In this document: positions 1-7,800 of the stretch, piece by piece | Layout: every line of letters begins with the position of its first letter | Numbering within the stretch: the first letter of the stretch is position 1 | Assembly: GCA_038043285.1 (NCBI GenBank) | Contig: JBBTCJ010000133.1 | Coordinates: 1-29,002 of the forward strand | Source of the DNA: JBBTCJ01 sp038043285 | GTDB lineage: Bacteria > Planctomycetota > Phycisphaerae > UBA1845 | Reading direction: 5' to 3' | DNA length: 29,002 nucleotides | The notes under the pieces: generated by a model | Databases searched by the model: none | What the model saw: only the letters and a program-made list of their open reading frames with translations | What the model was told of the DNA's origin: nothing | Translations under genes and position numbers: made by a program

Positions 1-1
1 A

Positions 2-247
2 GGTGGCAAGCTTTACTGGACCGATACCAATGGGCCGAGCGTCCATCGATCCAACCTCGACGGGACCAACAGTGAGACCCTGGTGAGTGCGGGCGTCATC
101 AGCCCGAACCAACTCGCCCTGGACACGCCGCCCGAGTTTCCCGCTGCAATTCCGGCCGCTTCAACTTGGGGACTCGCGGTACTCTCGCTCACCTTGCTGG
201 CGGGTGGTACGTGCATCCTGCGGAGACCGACCTCGGTCGGATCGTAG
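2..247 (+). CDS. 3' end of a secreted YWTD beta-propeller protein with an IPTL-CTERM-like tail (partial)
   Basis: This reading frame is open from the left edge of the window and stops with TAG at 245-247, leaving 81 visible residues. It begins GGKLYWTDTNGPSVHRSNLDG, close to the LDL-receptor class B (YWTD) beta-propeller repeat, which usually reads GKLYWTD...I.R.NLDG...LV...P..LALD. After a short linker comes IPAASTWGLAVLSL, a hydrophobic stretch and a final LRR basic patch. That arrangement matches the IPTL-CTERM/PEP-CTERM type of sorting tail: motif, one transmembrane helix, arginines. The protein is therefore probably exported, and its tail processed or retained in the membrane. The number of upstream propeller repeats cannot be seen. 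Its tail differs completely from the C-terminal module of the other large secreted proteins in the window. Confidence 0.75.
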   Translation, partial: GGKLYWTDTNGPSVHRSNLDGTNSETLVSAGVISPNQLALDTPPEFPAAIPAASTWGLAVLSLTLLAGGTCILRRPTSVGS

Positions 248-255
248 CTATCTCA

Positions 256-303
256 GACGGGCTTGGCCCCGACGCAAGGCGCCCGGCGGGCACGCCCCGC
301 CCC
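256..303. repeat. REP-like double-hairpin element, copy 1
   Basis: Two adjacent GC-rich inverted repeats are visible: an imperfect CGGGC/GCCCCG hairpin, then GGCGGG (285-290) with CCCGCC (296-301). The order, spacing and sequence closely match the element at 525-571, so these are two diverged copies of one dispersed palindromic repeat. It lies directly after the stop codon of the upstream partial gene and could also serve as a transcription stop, although no T-run follows. Confidence 0.6.
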
Positions 304-325
304 ATTTCTAACCCCCTCACCCTGC

Positions 326-351
326 CCTCTCCCCCGAAGACGGGGGAGAGG
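326..351. repeat. Perfect 11-bp hairpin (CCTCTCCCCCG stem)
   Basis: The 11-base arm at 326-336 is exactly complementary to 341-351, with an AAGA loop. It lies in the 264-bp gap between the upstream partial gene and the BamD-like gene. No T-tract follows, so it is listed as a dispersed palindrome rather than a firm terminator. The remainder of the gap, 352-500, shows no gene and no clear promoter. Confidence 0.55.
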
Positions 352-511
352 TCTTCGTCGTCGCCGTAGCGGGTCAAAACTGCGGCCTTCGACGTTGTTT
401 GCCCGGTTCGTGCGGGTGCGGGTAGAATCCCCAGGTCGGCGGCGTGGTACTTCGTGCTGGGCCGCGGCGCTGCGGATAAACCGCGACGCTACGTGAGAAA
501 AAGGACCGCTC

Positions 512-1576
512 ATGAAGTATGCGGGTCGGGCTTTGCCCGACACAAAACATCCCGGCGGGCACGGCCCGCCGTGCATGATTTGGTTTATCGTGATTGTCGC
601 ATCGGCGATGACCTGCGGAGGCAGGTCCGTTGCCTTGGCGGAGGCGCCCCGGCTTCGCAGTCTGAAGTACGATCCCAAGCAGAAGCAATGGGCGGAGCGG
701 GCGTTTCCGACGCCGGGAACGGCCGACGGCGATCTGTACGTCGCCAAGACGATGGTGCGTGAAGGAAAGAACCGCGCGGCGCTGTCGAGGATCAAGCAGT
801 TCGTCAAGAAGTACGGTCAGAGGGACGCACTCTACCCCGAAGCCTTGATCTTCCAGGCTGAGGCGTTGATCGGGATGAAGGATTTCGACAAAGCGCACGA
901 GGTGTTGCAGGCGTTCCTGTCGGAGTTCGCCGGGGCGGCCCTGACCGAGGAAGCGCTCCGGCTGGAGTTCGTGGTGGCCGAGGCGTACCTGGGCGGGGCG
1001 AAGCGGAGGGTGTGGAAGATTTTCCGGGTGTCCGGCGTCGAGACGGGGTATCAGATCCTCGACGAGATTGCGACGGACCATCGCGACACGCGGTTCGCGG
1101 AGTTGGCGATCAAGACCAAGGCGGATCATCTGTTCCGCGTCGGCGAACACGCCCTGGCGGAGTTGGAGTATGCCAGGCTCTTGCGCGAACATTCGGGAAC
1201 GGGCTACCATCAATACGCGTTGCGGCGGAGCGCGGACTCGGCCCTGGCGAGTTTTGGCGGAGTTGAGTTCGACGAGGCGGCGTTGGTGGAGGCCCAGGAG
1301 CGTTTCAACGACTATCATGCGAAGTATCCGACCGACGCCGCCCAGGAGGGGGTCGGGCAGGTCGTGCAAACGATCGACGAGATGCGTGCGGACAAGGAGT
1401 TTCGGATCGGGCAATACTACGACCGCACGGGACACCTCGGGGCGGCGGTGTTTTATTACCAGGCGGTTCGCAAAGGCTTTCCCGATTCGATCGCCGCGGG
1501 TAAAGCGGAACAGCGGTTGCGGATGCTCGGTGCGGTTCAGCCGGTGGCGTCGGCGGGGACGACCCAGACGCGGTGA
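512..1576 (+). CDS. BamD-like outer-membrane assembly TPR protein
   Basis: This 354-residue exported protein is rich in helical TPR-like repeats (for example LYVAKTMVREGKNRAALSRI, YPEALIFQAEALIGMKDFDKA). Near the end it has EFRIGQYYDRTGHLGAAVFY, followed by a YP-like GFPDS and LRMLG, which resembles the last repeat of BamD/YfiO (VARYYxRRGxYxAAxxR...YPxT...L). BamD is part of the outer-membrane beta-barrel insertion machine; typical members are somewhat shorter. The start at 512 is supported by AAGGA at 501-505. The hydrophobic export segment IWFIVIVASAM begins only around residue 23, because codons 5-20 are formed by a palindromic repeat element (525-571). Met22 (575) could be an alternative start but has no visible ribosome site of its own. 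The stop overlaps the next gene, an LptE-like lipoprotein, which fits an outer-membrane biogenesis operon. The assignment to BamD rather than a generic TPR protein is an inference. Confidence 0.72.
   Translation: MKYAGRALPDTKHPGGHGPPCMIWFIVIVASAMTCGGRSVALAEAPRLRSLKYDPKQKQWAERAFPTPGTADGDLYVAKTMVREGKNRAALSRIKQFVKKYGQRDALYPEALIFQAEALIGMKDFDKAHEVLQAFLSEFAGAALTEEALRLEFVVAEAYLGGAKRRVWKIFRVSGVETGYQILDEIATDHRDTRFAELAIKTKADHLFRVGEHALAELEYARLLREHSGTGYHQYALRRSADSALASFGGVEFDEAALVEAQERFNDYHAKYPTDAAQEGVGQVVQTIDEMRADKEFRIGQYYDRTGHLGAAVFYYQAVRKGFPDSIAAGKAEQRLRMLGAVQPVASAGTTQTR
525..571. repeat. REP-like double-hairpin element, copy 2, inside a coding start
   Basis: GTCGGGC (525-531) pairs perfectly with GCCCGAC (535-541), and CGGCGGGC (553-560) pairs perfectly with GCCCGCCG (564-571), with an 11-base linker between the two hairpins. 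It is homologous to 256-303. It is translated in frame as part of the N-terminus of the BamD-like protein, between the start codon and the hydrophobic export segment. Confidence 0.7.
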
Positions 1577-2178
1577 TGGGGCAGGGTGGGATGATGGAGA
1601 TGAAGCGGACCGCCGCGTCCTTACAGCGACCGTCAGGGAGCGGCCCAGTCGTCGCGTTCAGGGGCGATAACAACGTGCCCAGGTTTCGAGTGCTGCTCAT
1701 CGGAGTGGGGACATTGGTCTCCTGGGCGTGCACCGGCTGCGGATACACGTCGGCGCGTCCTTTCCGCGAGGATATTCGGACGGTGCACGTCGAGATGTTC
1801 CAGTCGCAGGAGTTTCGACGCGAGTTGGAGTTCCGACTGACCGAATCCCTAATCAAGCGGGTGGAGATGGACACGCGGTACCGCGTCGCTCCGCAGAAGA
1901 CGGCAGACGCGCTGCTCAGCGGCGAGATTCTGGAGGTCCAAAACCGCACGTTGGGCGATTCGTTTGACTCGGATCAGCCGCGGGAAATTGGATCCACGGT
2001 CGTGGTTCGATTCGCCTTCAAGGACTTGCGAAGCGGCGAGATTCTGGTGGATCGTCCGCGGTTTGTGTACCAAACTAGTTACATTCCTCCCGTGGGGGAG
2101 AATTTCTCGACGGGCACGACCCGGGCGATGGACGGGCTGGCGGAAGCCATCGTCGAGGCGATGGAATCCCCCTGGTAG
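1576..2178 (+). CDS. lptE: LPS-assembly lipoprotein LptE-like protein
   Basis: The product is a small exported protein whose mature part begins CGYTSARPFREDIRTVHVEM and continues with ELEFRLTESLIKRVE, TRYRV and ADALLSGEI. This series is characteristic of LptE, the outer-membrane lipoprotein that plugs and helps assemble the LptD lipopolysaccharide translocon. The ATG at 1576 overlaps the upstream TGA (TGATG), suggesting translational coupling. A GTG at 1675, preceded by AGGGG, would start the protein directly at a normal signal peptide (MPRFRVLLIGVGTLVSWAC) and give 167 residues; this may be the true start. The likely lipidated cysteine is the one in TGCGY, but the lipobox is not canonical because a Cys occupies position -3. 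The position after a BamD-like gene supports a role in outer-membrane biogenesis. Confidence 0.72.
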   Translation: MGQGGMMEMKRTAASLQRPSGSGPVVAFRGDNNVPRFRVLLIGVGTLVSWACTGCGYTSARPFREDIRTVHVEMFQSQEFRRELEFRLTESLIKRVEMDTRYRVAPQKTADALLSGEILEVQNRTLGDSFDSDQPREIGSTVVVRFAFKDLRSGEILVDRPRFVYQTSYIPPVGENFSTGTTRAMDGLAEAIVEAMESPW

Positions 2179-2197
2179 GTCCGCTATCATTTAGACA

Positions 2198-2298
2198 CCA
2201 TCTCAGAATGGTGTGGCACGGGCTTCCAGCCCGAGCTTCCACCGGCAGGATGTCGGTGCCACCAGGGGTCGAATGGCTTCCCCGTGTTTCTGAGATGG
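2198..2298. mobile_element. MITE-like element with 11-bp terminal inverted repeats
   Basis: CCATCTCAGAA (2198-2208) is the exact reverse complement of TTCTGAGATGG (2288-2298). Inside is a nested foldable core. GTGGCAC (2213-2219) pairs with GTGCCAC (2256-2262) and encloses two hairpins: GGGCT-TCC-AGCCC (2220-2232) and ACCGGCA-GGA-TGTCGGT (2241-2257, one mismatch). There is no coding capacity and no obvious target-site duplication. It fills most of the gap between the LptE-like gene and ftsH and could influence ftsH transcription or leader folding. Confidence 0.65.
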
Positions 2299-2374
2299 AT
2301 TCTTCACCGGGCGGGCGGCGGTGCAGACCGACGTTCACCCTGGCGGCTTTCATGAGTACGGAACTCGGTGAGCG

Positions 2375-4408
2375 ATGACCGAAGGCAACGGCAACCCGGC
2401 GCCCGACAACCAAGACCCCAAGCGGCCCATGGGTCCCAACGTCAAGGTTCCCCGGAACCTGGTCAGTTGGGTGGTTCTGCTCGGGCTGGCTATGGTGCTG
2501 GTGGCGCTGCTGAACAACCAGTTGCTGCCGACGGCGGAGTATTCGATCAGCGAGTTCGACGCCTTGATCCGCGACGGAAAGGTCAAGTCGCTGCGGATCA
2601 AGGAAGACGGAATGATCGAGGGGACCAAGAAGGCTCCGCTGGAGGGCGAGCCTCCGGGCGCGCCGGTGGCCTTCCGCGTGAACTATCCGCGCGAGGCCAT
2701 CGACAAGAAGTTCCTCGACGACATGGTGGAGGCGGTTCGCAAGGGCGGTGGCGACGTTCGCTATGAACGGCAGAACCAACTGGTGTTGCTGCTGGTGAGC
2801 ATGTTGCCGTGGGTGCTGATTTTCGGCTTCATCTGGTTCTTCATCTTCCGACAGCTTCGCAGCGCCAGCGGCCCCGGCGGGATGCTTGGCAACTTCGGCC
2901 GGTCGCGTCATCGCGTCACGCACAAGGAACACACCAACGTCACCTTCGCGGACGTCGCGGGCATCGACGAGTCCAAGGAAGAGGTGCAGGAGATCGTCGA
3001 GTTTCTCAAGGCCCCCAAGAAGTTTCAGCGTCTGGGCGGTCGCATTCCGCGGGGCATTCTGTTGGTTGGTCCTCCGGGTTGCGGCAAGACGTTGCTCGCC
3101 AAGGCCATCGCCGGCGAGGCGGACGTTCCCTTCTTCTCGATCAGCGGTTCGGATTTCGTCGAGATGTTCGTCGGGGTAGGCGCGTCGCGGGTTCGCGACC
3201 TGTTCAAACAGGCGAAGGAGAACTCGCCTTGCATCATCTTCCTGGACGAGATCGACGCCGTGGGTCGGCGGCGCGGGGCGAGCTTCGGCGGCGGGGGGCA
3301 CGATGAACGCGAGCAGACGCTCAACGCCATCCTCGTGGAGATGGACGGGTTTGAAACCAATTCGGGGGTGATCGTGATTGCGGCCACCAACCGGGCGGAC
3401 GTGCTCGACCCGGCGCTGATCCGTCCCGGTCGATTCGATCGCCAGGTGTACGTTTCGCTGCCCGATTTGCAGGGGCGCTATGAAGTGCTCAAGGTCCACC
3501 TCAAGAAGATCAAGCTCGGACCGACGGTGGACGTCAAGCGGGTCGCACGGGGGACGCCGATGTTCAGTGGCGCGGAATTGGCCGCCCTGGTCAACGAGGC
3601 CGCGCTCATCGCCACGTTAAGCAGCAAGGAATACGTGGAGCAGGAGGATCTCGAAGAGGCCCGGGACAAGATTCGCTGGGGGCGGGCCAAGAAACGCTCC
3701 TCCACCGACGACCGCGACCGCCGCCTGACCGCGTATCACGAAGCCGGACATGCGGTCATTCAGGCATTGGAGAAGGACGCCGATCCGCTGCACAAGGTCA
3801 GCATCATCCCGCGCGGACCGGCGGGCGGGGCCACCTTCTCGCTGCCCGAACGCGATCGTATGGTGTACAGCAAGAGTTATCTTCTGGCGACGCTTCGCGT
3901 GCTCTTTGGTGGGCGCATCGCGGAACAGGTGTTCTTCAATGAGGTCAGCAGCGGCGCGGCCGCGGACATCAAACAGGCAACCGAAATCTCCCGCCGCATG
4001 ATCCGCGACTGGGGCATGGGCGAGCACAGCGGGTTCCTGTTCTACGGCGACGACGACGCCCACTCCGGCATCCTGGAAATCGGGACGCGGGAGTATTCGG
4101 ACAAGACGGCCGAGCTGTTGGATTCCGAAATCCGGCGAATCATCGACGGCGCCTATGAGCAATCCAAACGCACGGTCCTTGAGCAGCGCGACAAAGTGGA
4201 AGCGGTGGCCGAGGCTCTGCTCAAGTTCGAAACCCTCACCGGCGAGGAAGTCAACGCCGTCATTCGCGGCGAGTCGATCGAGCGGGCGACGGTCAGCGAT
4301 CTGCTCGACGGGGCGGCCAAGCCCGCGATCACGATGGCCCGTCCCATCGGCGGGGAACCACGGACCCGCCCGGAGATCGGCCCGGGGACGCTTCCGCAGC
4401 CGGGATAG
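2375..4408 (+). CDS. ftsH: ATP-dependent zinc metalloprotease FtsH
   Basis: This 677-residue membrane AAA+ protease degrades unneeded or misfolded membrane and cytosolic proteins as a hexamer. Visible in order are an N-terminal tail of about 28 residues, a first membrane segment (about 30-47), a short periplasmic domain with the FtsH-extracellular pattern, a second membrane segment (about 136-158), and the AAA module. The latter has Walker A GPPGCGKT (232-239), pore motif FVG (265-267), Walker B IIFLDE (287-292) and second region of homology with Arg350 and Arg353. The peptidase domain has zinc motif HEAGH (455-459), with Asp531 in AAADIKQAT as the likely third ligand. All catalytic elements are intact. 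The Walker A has Cys where many FtsH proteins have Thr, a known variation. The start ATG follows GGTGAG closely. The MITE-like element at 2198-2298 sits just upstream. Length is normal for the family. Confidence 0.97.
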   Translation: MTEGNGNPAPDNQDPKRPMGPNVKVPRNLVSWVVLLGLAMVLVALLNNQLLPTAEYSISEFDALIRDGKVKSLRIKEDGMIEGTKKAPLEGEPPGAPVAFRVNYPREAIDKKFLDDMVEAVRKGGGDVRYERQNQLVLLLVSMLPWVLIFGFIWFFIFRQLRSASGPGGMLGNFGRSRHRVTHKEHTNVTFADVAGIDESKEEVQEIVEFLKAPKKFQRLGGRIPRGILLVGPPGCGKTLLAKAIAGEADVPFFSISGSDFVEMFVGVGASRVRDLFKQAKENSPCIIFLDEIDAVGRRRGASFGGGGHDEREQTLNAILVEMDGFETNSGVIVIAATNRADVLDPALIRPGRFDRQVYVSLPDLQGRYEVLKVHLKKIKLGPTVDVKRVARGTPMFSGAELAALVNEAALIATLSSKEYVEQEDLEEARDKIRWGRAKKRSSTDDRDRRLTAYHEAGHAVIQALEKDADPLHKVSIIPRGPAGGATFSLPERDRMVYSKSYLLATLRVLFGGRIAEQVFFNEVSSGAAADIKQATEISRRMIRDWGMGEHSGFLFYGDDDAHSGILEIGTREYSDKTAELLDSEIRRIIDGAYEQSKRTVLEQRDKVEAVAEALLKFETLTGEEVNAVIRGESIERATVSDLLDGAAKPAITMARPIGGEPRTRPEIGPGTLPQPG

Positions 4409-4518
4409 GCTCAATTCTTTCCTTTCGTCGTTCTCGTCACCCTTTCGCCCATCCGCGACGATTCAAGAACCGCTTCTGGTACACGGTTGAGCCGGCGGCG
4501 ACCACCCGGTCGGCCCGT

Positions 4519-4547
4519 TTGACCTGAGGCCGCGAGCGATGTTGAAT
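4519..4547 (+). promoter_or_regulatory. Candidate promoter of the tRNA gene
   Basis: TTGACC (4519-4524) and TTGAAT (4542-4547) are separated by 17 bases and match the sigma-70 consensus at 5/6 and 4/6 positions. The -10 box ends 9 bases before the mature tRNA 5' end, as expected for a tRNA with a very short leader. This is a consensus-based inference only. Confidence 0.4.
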
Positions 4548-4556
4548 CCTCTTGCG

Positions 4557-4629
4557 GGGCCTGTAGCTCAGCGGTTAGAGCCGGCGACTCATAATCGCTT
4601 GGTCGGGGGTTCGAATCCCTCCAGGCCCA
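4557..4629 (+). tRNA. tRNA with anticodon CAT, probably tRNA-Ile2 (lysidine-modified)
   Basis: A full cloverleaf can be drawn. The acceptor stem is GGGCCTG/CAGGCCC (4557-4563 with 4622-4628) with discriminator A4629. The D arm is GCTC/GAGC. The anticodon stem GGCGA/TCGCT (4583-4587 with 4595-4599, one G-T) closes loop CTCATAA with anticodon CAT at 4590-4592. The T arm is GGGGG/CCCTC around TTCGAAT. CCA is not encoded. CAT can mean elongator Met, initiator Met or Ile2. The stretch from the anticodon stem through the variable loop, GGCGACTCATAATCGCTTGG, is as remembered from E. coli tRNA-Ile2 and unlike its elongator tRNA-Met, so Ile(AUA) reading after TilS lysidine modification is favoured. 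The amino-acid identity is an inference; the tRNA itself is clear. Confidence 0.93.
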
Positions 4630-4672
4630 ATCAGGGTCTTTCGATTGTCCGAGCCTCGCGGTGCCGGGTGCC

Positions 4673-4689
4673 GCGGGCGGTCCGCCCGC
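4673..4689. repeat. Short GC palindrome downstream of the tRNA
   Basis: GCGGGCGG (4673-4680) and CCGCCCGC (4682-4689) are exact reverse complements separated by one base, so about six or seven pairs could form in practice. It resembles the other dispersed GC palindromes of the window and could act as a weak transcription stop between the converging tRNA and minus-strand gene. No T-run follows. Confidence 0.4.
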
Positions 4690-4786
4690 CAGCGCCGCAA
4701 CCCACTCCAATGACCCCAGAGGCGACAATGGAAAAACCCTGAAGGCCCGGTGACATCACTCGACTCCGCCCGTCATGGGTGCCGGC

Positions 4787-4802
4787 GATCGCGTAGGCGA
4801 TC
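4787..4802 (-). terminator. Weak candidate terminator of the minus-strand giant gene
   Basis: GATCGC (4787-4792) pairs with GCGATC (4797-4802) around a 4-base loop, starting 17 bases beyond the stop codon of the minus-strand gene. The stem is short and no T-tract follows, so this is only a possible terminator. The rest of 4630-4819 holds no recognisable gene. Confidence 0.25.
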
Positions 4803-4819
4803 TTCATTCCCCAGCCCGA

Positions 4820-7800
4820 CTACGGGCATGGCGTAAGCGGAGCGAACGGGTAAGGCCGGAACTTCAACGCATCCACGGCGTTGGCGATATCGAGAACGTT
4901 GACGTTGCGAAGCGGATCGGGAGCTGCCGGCTGAAGCTGCGTGCGGGGCTTAATGAGCGTGCCGGTCGCGAGATCCTTGACTTTGTCGACGTCGGTCGCC
5001 ACGTCAAGAACATTCAATTGCCCATTGCCGTCGATGTCGCCCCAGCGCGCGGTTCGCAGTTGGAGTTCGGTTGACGCGGCGCCACAGGTGGTTTCGTTGC
5101 CGGTGCAGCCCGAAGCAAGCTGCGCGGCGTGATACACCGAGCTGGGGACGATCTCGGTGCCGGTCGCATGGAGCACGGCCCCGGCAAGTTCGCCGGCCCA
5201 GTCGCGGTATTCGGGCGTGCAACCGAGCACGGCGCATTTGAACGTCGTGCCGACGACGATGGAATCCGGACAGGCGAAGACCGGATCGTTGTTTCCGTCT
5301 CGCAGCACGTTCACATAACGATACTGGCCCTCGAAGGCGATGAAGTCGGGTGTATTGGGCGGCGGACTCGAAGGGTGATGCAGCGAAGTCAGTTTCACGC
5401 GAAGGGCCGTAACCTGCCCGCCGCCGGCCGGATCAACGCCGAACGAAACGTAGCGGTTCTTGTCGAAGCCGCCTGGTTCGGGAAGGGGCGGCGACGGGGT
5501 AAAGATTTCACACTCGTCAGGTACGGCGTTGCCATTCACGTCCGGGATATTGCCTCCGGCGATGTCGCAGGCATCAAGGATGGAGTTCGCATTACAATCC
5601 GATCCGAGGATCTGGAGGGTGAACGATTGTTGCCGTCCCTGCCGGATCCACAGGCTCGAGAACGTGTGCCCGCCCTGAACGCCGTTCCCGGTCCCGCTAC
5701 GACCACACCATGCCCACCCCGTTCCTCGGCGTGACTCGGTGTGCGTGAAGTTCCCCCTCGCGGCGATCACAAGCCAATACCGAACACCGGGAGTCAACAC
5801 AACGGGATTGAATTCGGCCGAAAACCCAGCGATGGTCGAGCCCGCGCCGATGTTGGTCGCTTTTGCCACCACTGAGCGAAGAGCCACTGCGGTGCCTGGG
5901 ATCGGATCAATTGGTGCGCCTGTCGGCCGTGTCCCACTGCCATCGTCGTGCAGAAACAAAACGTCAAACGAGAAGTTCTGTCCCACGATCGGAAGGAACG
6001 CCCCTGTCGTGGCGTCAATGAGTGCTCCCGCCCATTGCACGCTTGTCAAAAAGCCCGAGCCAACCGGAAGAACGAAGTCATCGGCCATTTGGTACTGGAT
6101 ACTTGTCGTCGCGTTCGTAAACGAGAACGAGCAGAAATTTACGCTCGAACCGACCAACCCATTATCAAACGTGGATGGCGCGAGAGTCTCACACTCGTCC
6201 GGCAGGCCGTTGTTGTTGCAATCGGTGCCCGTGCCGATCGGGGGGAGCTCGCAAACATCCGGAGCTCCGTCGCGATCGCAATCGGGCTGGCACTCGTCGG
6301 GGACGCTGTTAGTGTCGCAGTCATCCGAGAGCCCTGATGCGATATCGCAGGCGTCAGCGACTTGGTTCGGCTGGCAGTCAGGCTCGCATGAATCCGGCAC
6401 GGCGTTGCCATCGCAATCGGTTGTGCACAGCAGCACACTATCTCCGCCGATGAGCATGACGTCACCGACCGGCGTGTCGGTCGCCGTAGCCAGGACGTCC
6501 AAGCCGAAAAACCCCGTTGGTCCGGTGAAAACCGTGTGGTACTGCACGTGGCTCATGTTGGCACAGGTTGCGCCGGGGGCGAGGGCGGCCGTCAGTGCGG
6601 CCGTGGGACAAACGGTGTTGTGGGCGCGCGTGACCGTGGTGATCGGGAATGGTAGCCAGCCGTAGGCGTTCGTTGCGTCGGATTCGGTCAGTGCGACGAG
6701 CGCGCCGCCGGTTCCATTGACGAACGTCGTCAGATCATGCCGCCTGCGATTGAGCGCCTCCAACTGCGCGAAGCTTAGCCCGCCGGGCGTATTGATAAGG
6801 GTCGACGGGGCATACACGACGTCGTAGTCGGCGAAATCCACGGTGCGAATATCGAGTGCGGCGGTCAGGAACGTTACCGACGCGCCAGGGCCTCCGTTGG
6901 CAATCTCATTCCATGAGAGGAATGTATCGCGCGCAAGGCCCTCGTTGACGCCCAAGGCCAGAATCCCGCTTCCCGGCGAGGAGGAGTTTGCGATGGCATA
7001 CGACAGAATCGCCGGGTACAGGCCTCCGCAGGCGCTCCCCGGGCAGTGCTCGTCGGCGTCGTCACCGGAGAGAAACACGATCCCGCCTGTCAGGCCGAGT
7101 GCGGCGTCACATGCATCGCACTCGTCCGGAACGCCGTTACCGTTGCAGTCTTCGCTCGCACCGGAAGCAAGGTCGCAAATATCTTGAATGGTGTTGGAGT
7201 TACAATCGGCCAGCGGTTCGCACTCATCGGGAGTGCCGTTGGCGTTGCAGTCGAGGCTGGCGCCGCCGGAAATGTCCTGCGCGTCGGGCATGCAGTTGCC
7301 GTTGCAGTCGACGAACTCACAGTCGTCGGGCGTGGCGTTGCCGTTGCAATCCTGACTGATTCCCTCCGCGATATCCGTATCGTCCGGGGCGCCGTTGCTA
7401 TTGCAGTCCGCCGGGCAAGTGCCGAGCGTGCTGATGACGACGTTGTCGACGTCGGCCACGGAGGTACCGTTCGTGTTGCTTGTATTGACGCTGAATTGCT
7501 CGACAAGCAGCCCGTCGGGAAGCGGCATTTCGAGGAACAGCCGGTCGTCGTAGTAGTAGCGGACTCTTCCGGCGCAAGCACCGCCTGGGCAATGAAGGTT
7601 GCTGGAACACATCTGTGTGTTCTTGGTTCCGCCGGAACAGAAGTAGCGCCCGCACGAATCGACTTCGATGGTGACATGACGATAGGCGCCGGTCGTGTCC
7701 CAGCTTTCGTTTTCAACCCCCCTGTAAGCGAGATTGCCGCTTGCATTGCGCGTCAGCCCGCCGAGCCTTCCGCCGGAGAACAATCCCAGCGAAGCCGTGT

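Noticed and set aside
374..1435. Long open frames antisense to the BamD-like gene and other genes
   Set aside because: They are by-products of high-GC codon usage; they lack family similarity and ribosome sites, and the plus-strand products are recognisable.
7105..7430. Tandem DCN-type sequence as a CRISPR-like array
   Set aside because: The periodicity comes from coding of DCNxNGxPDxC protein repeats with variable spacing and diverged bases; there are no uniform spacers.
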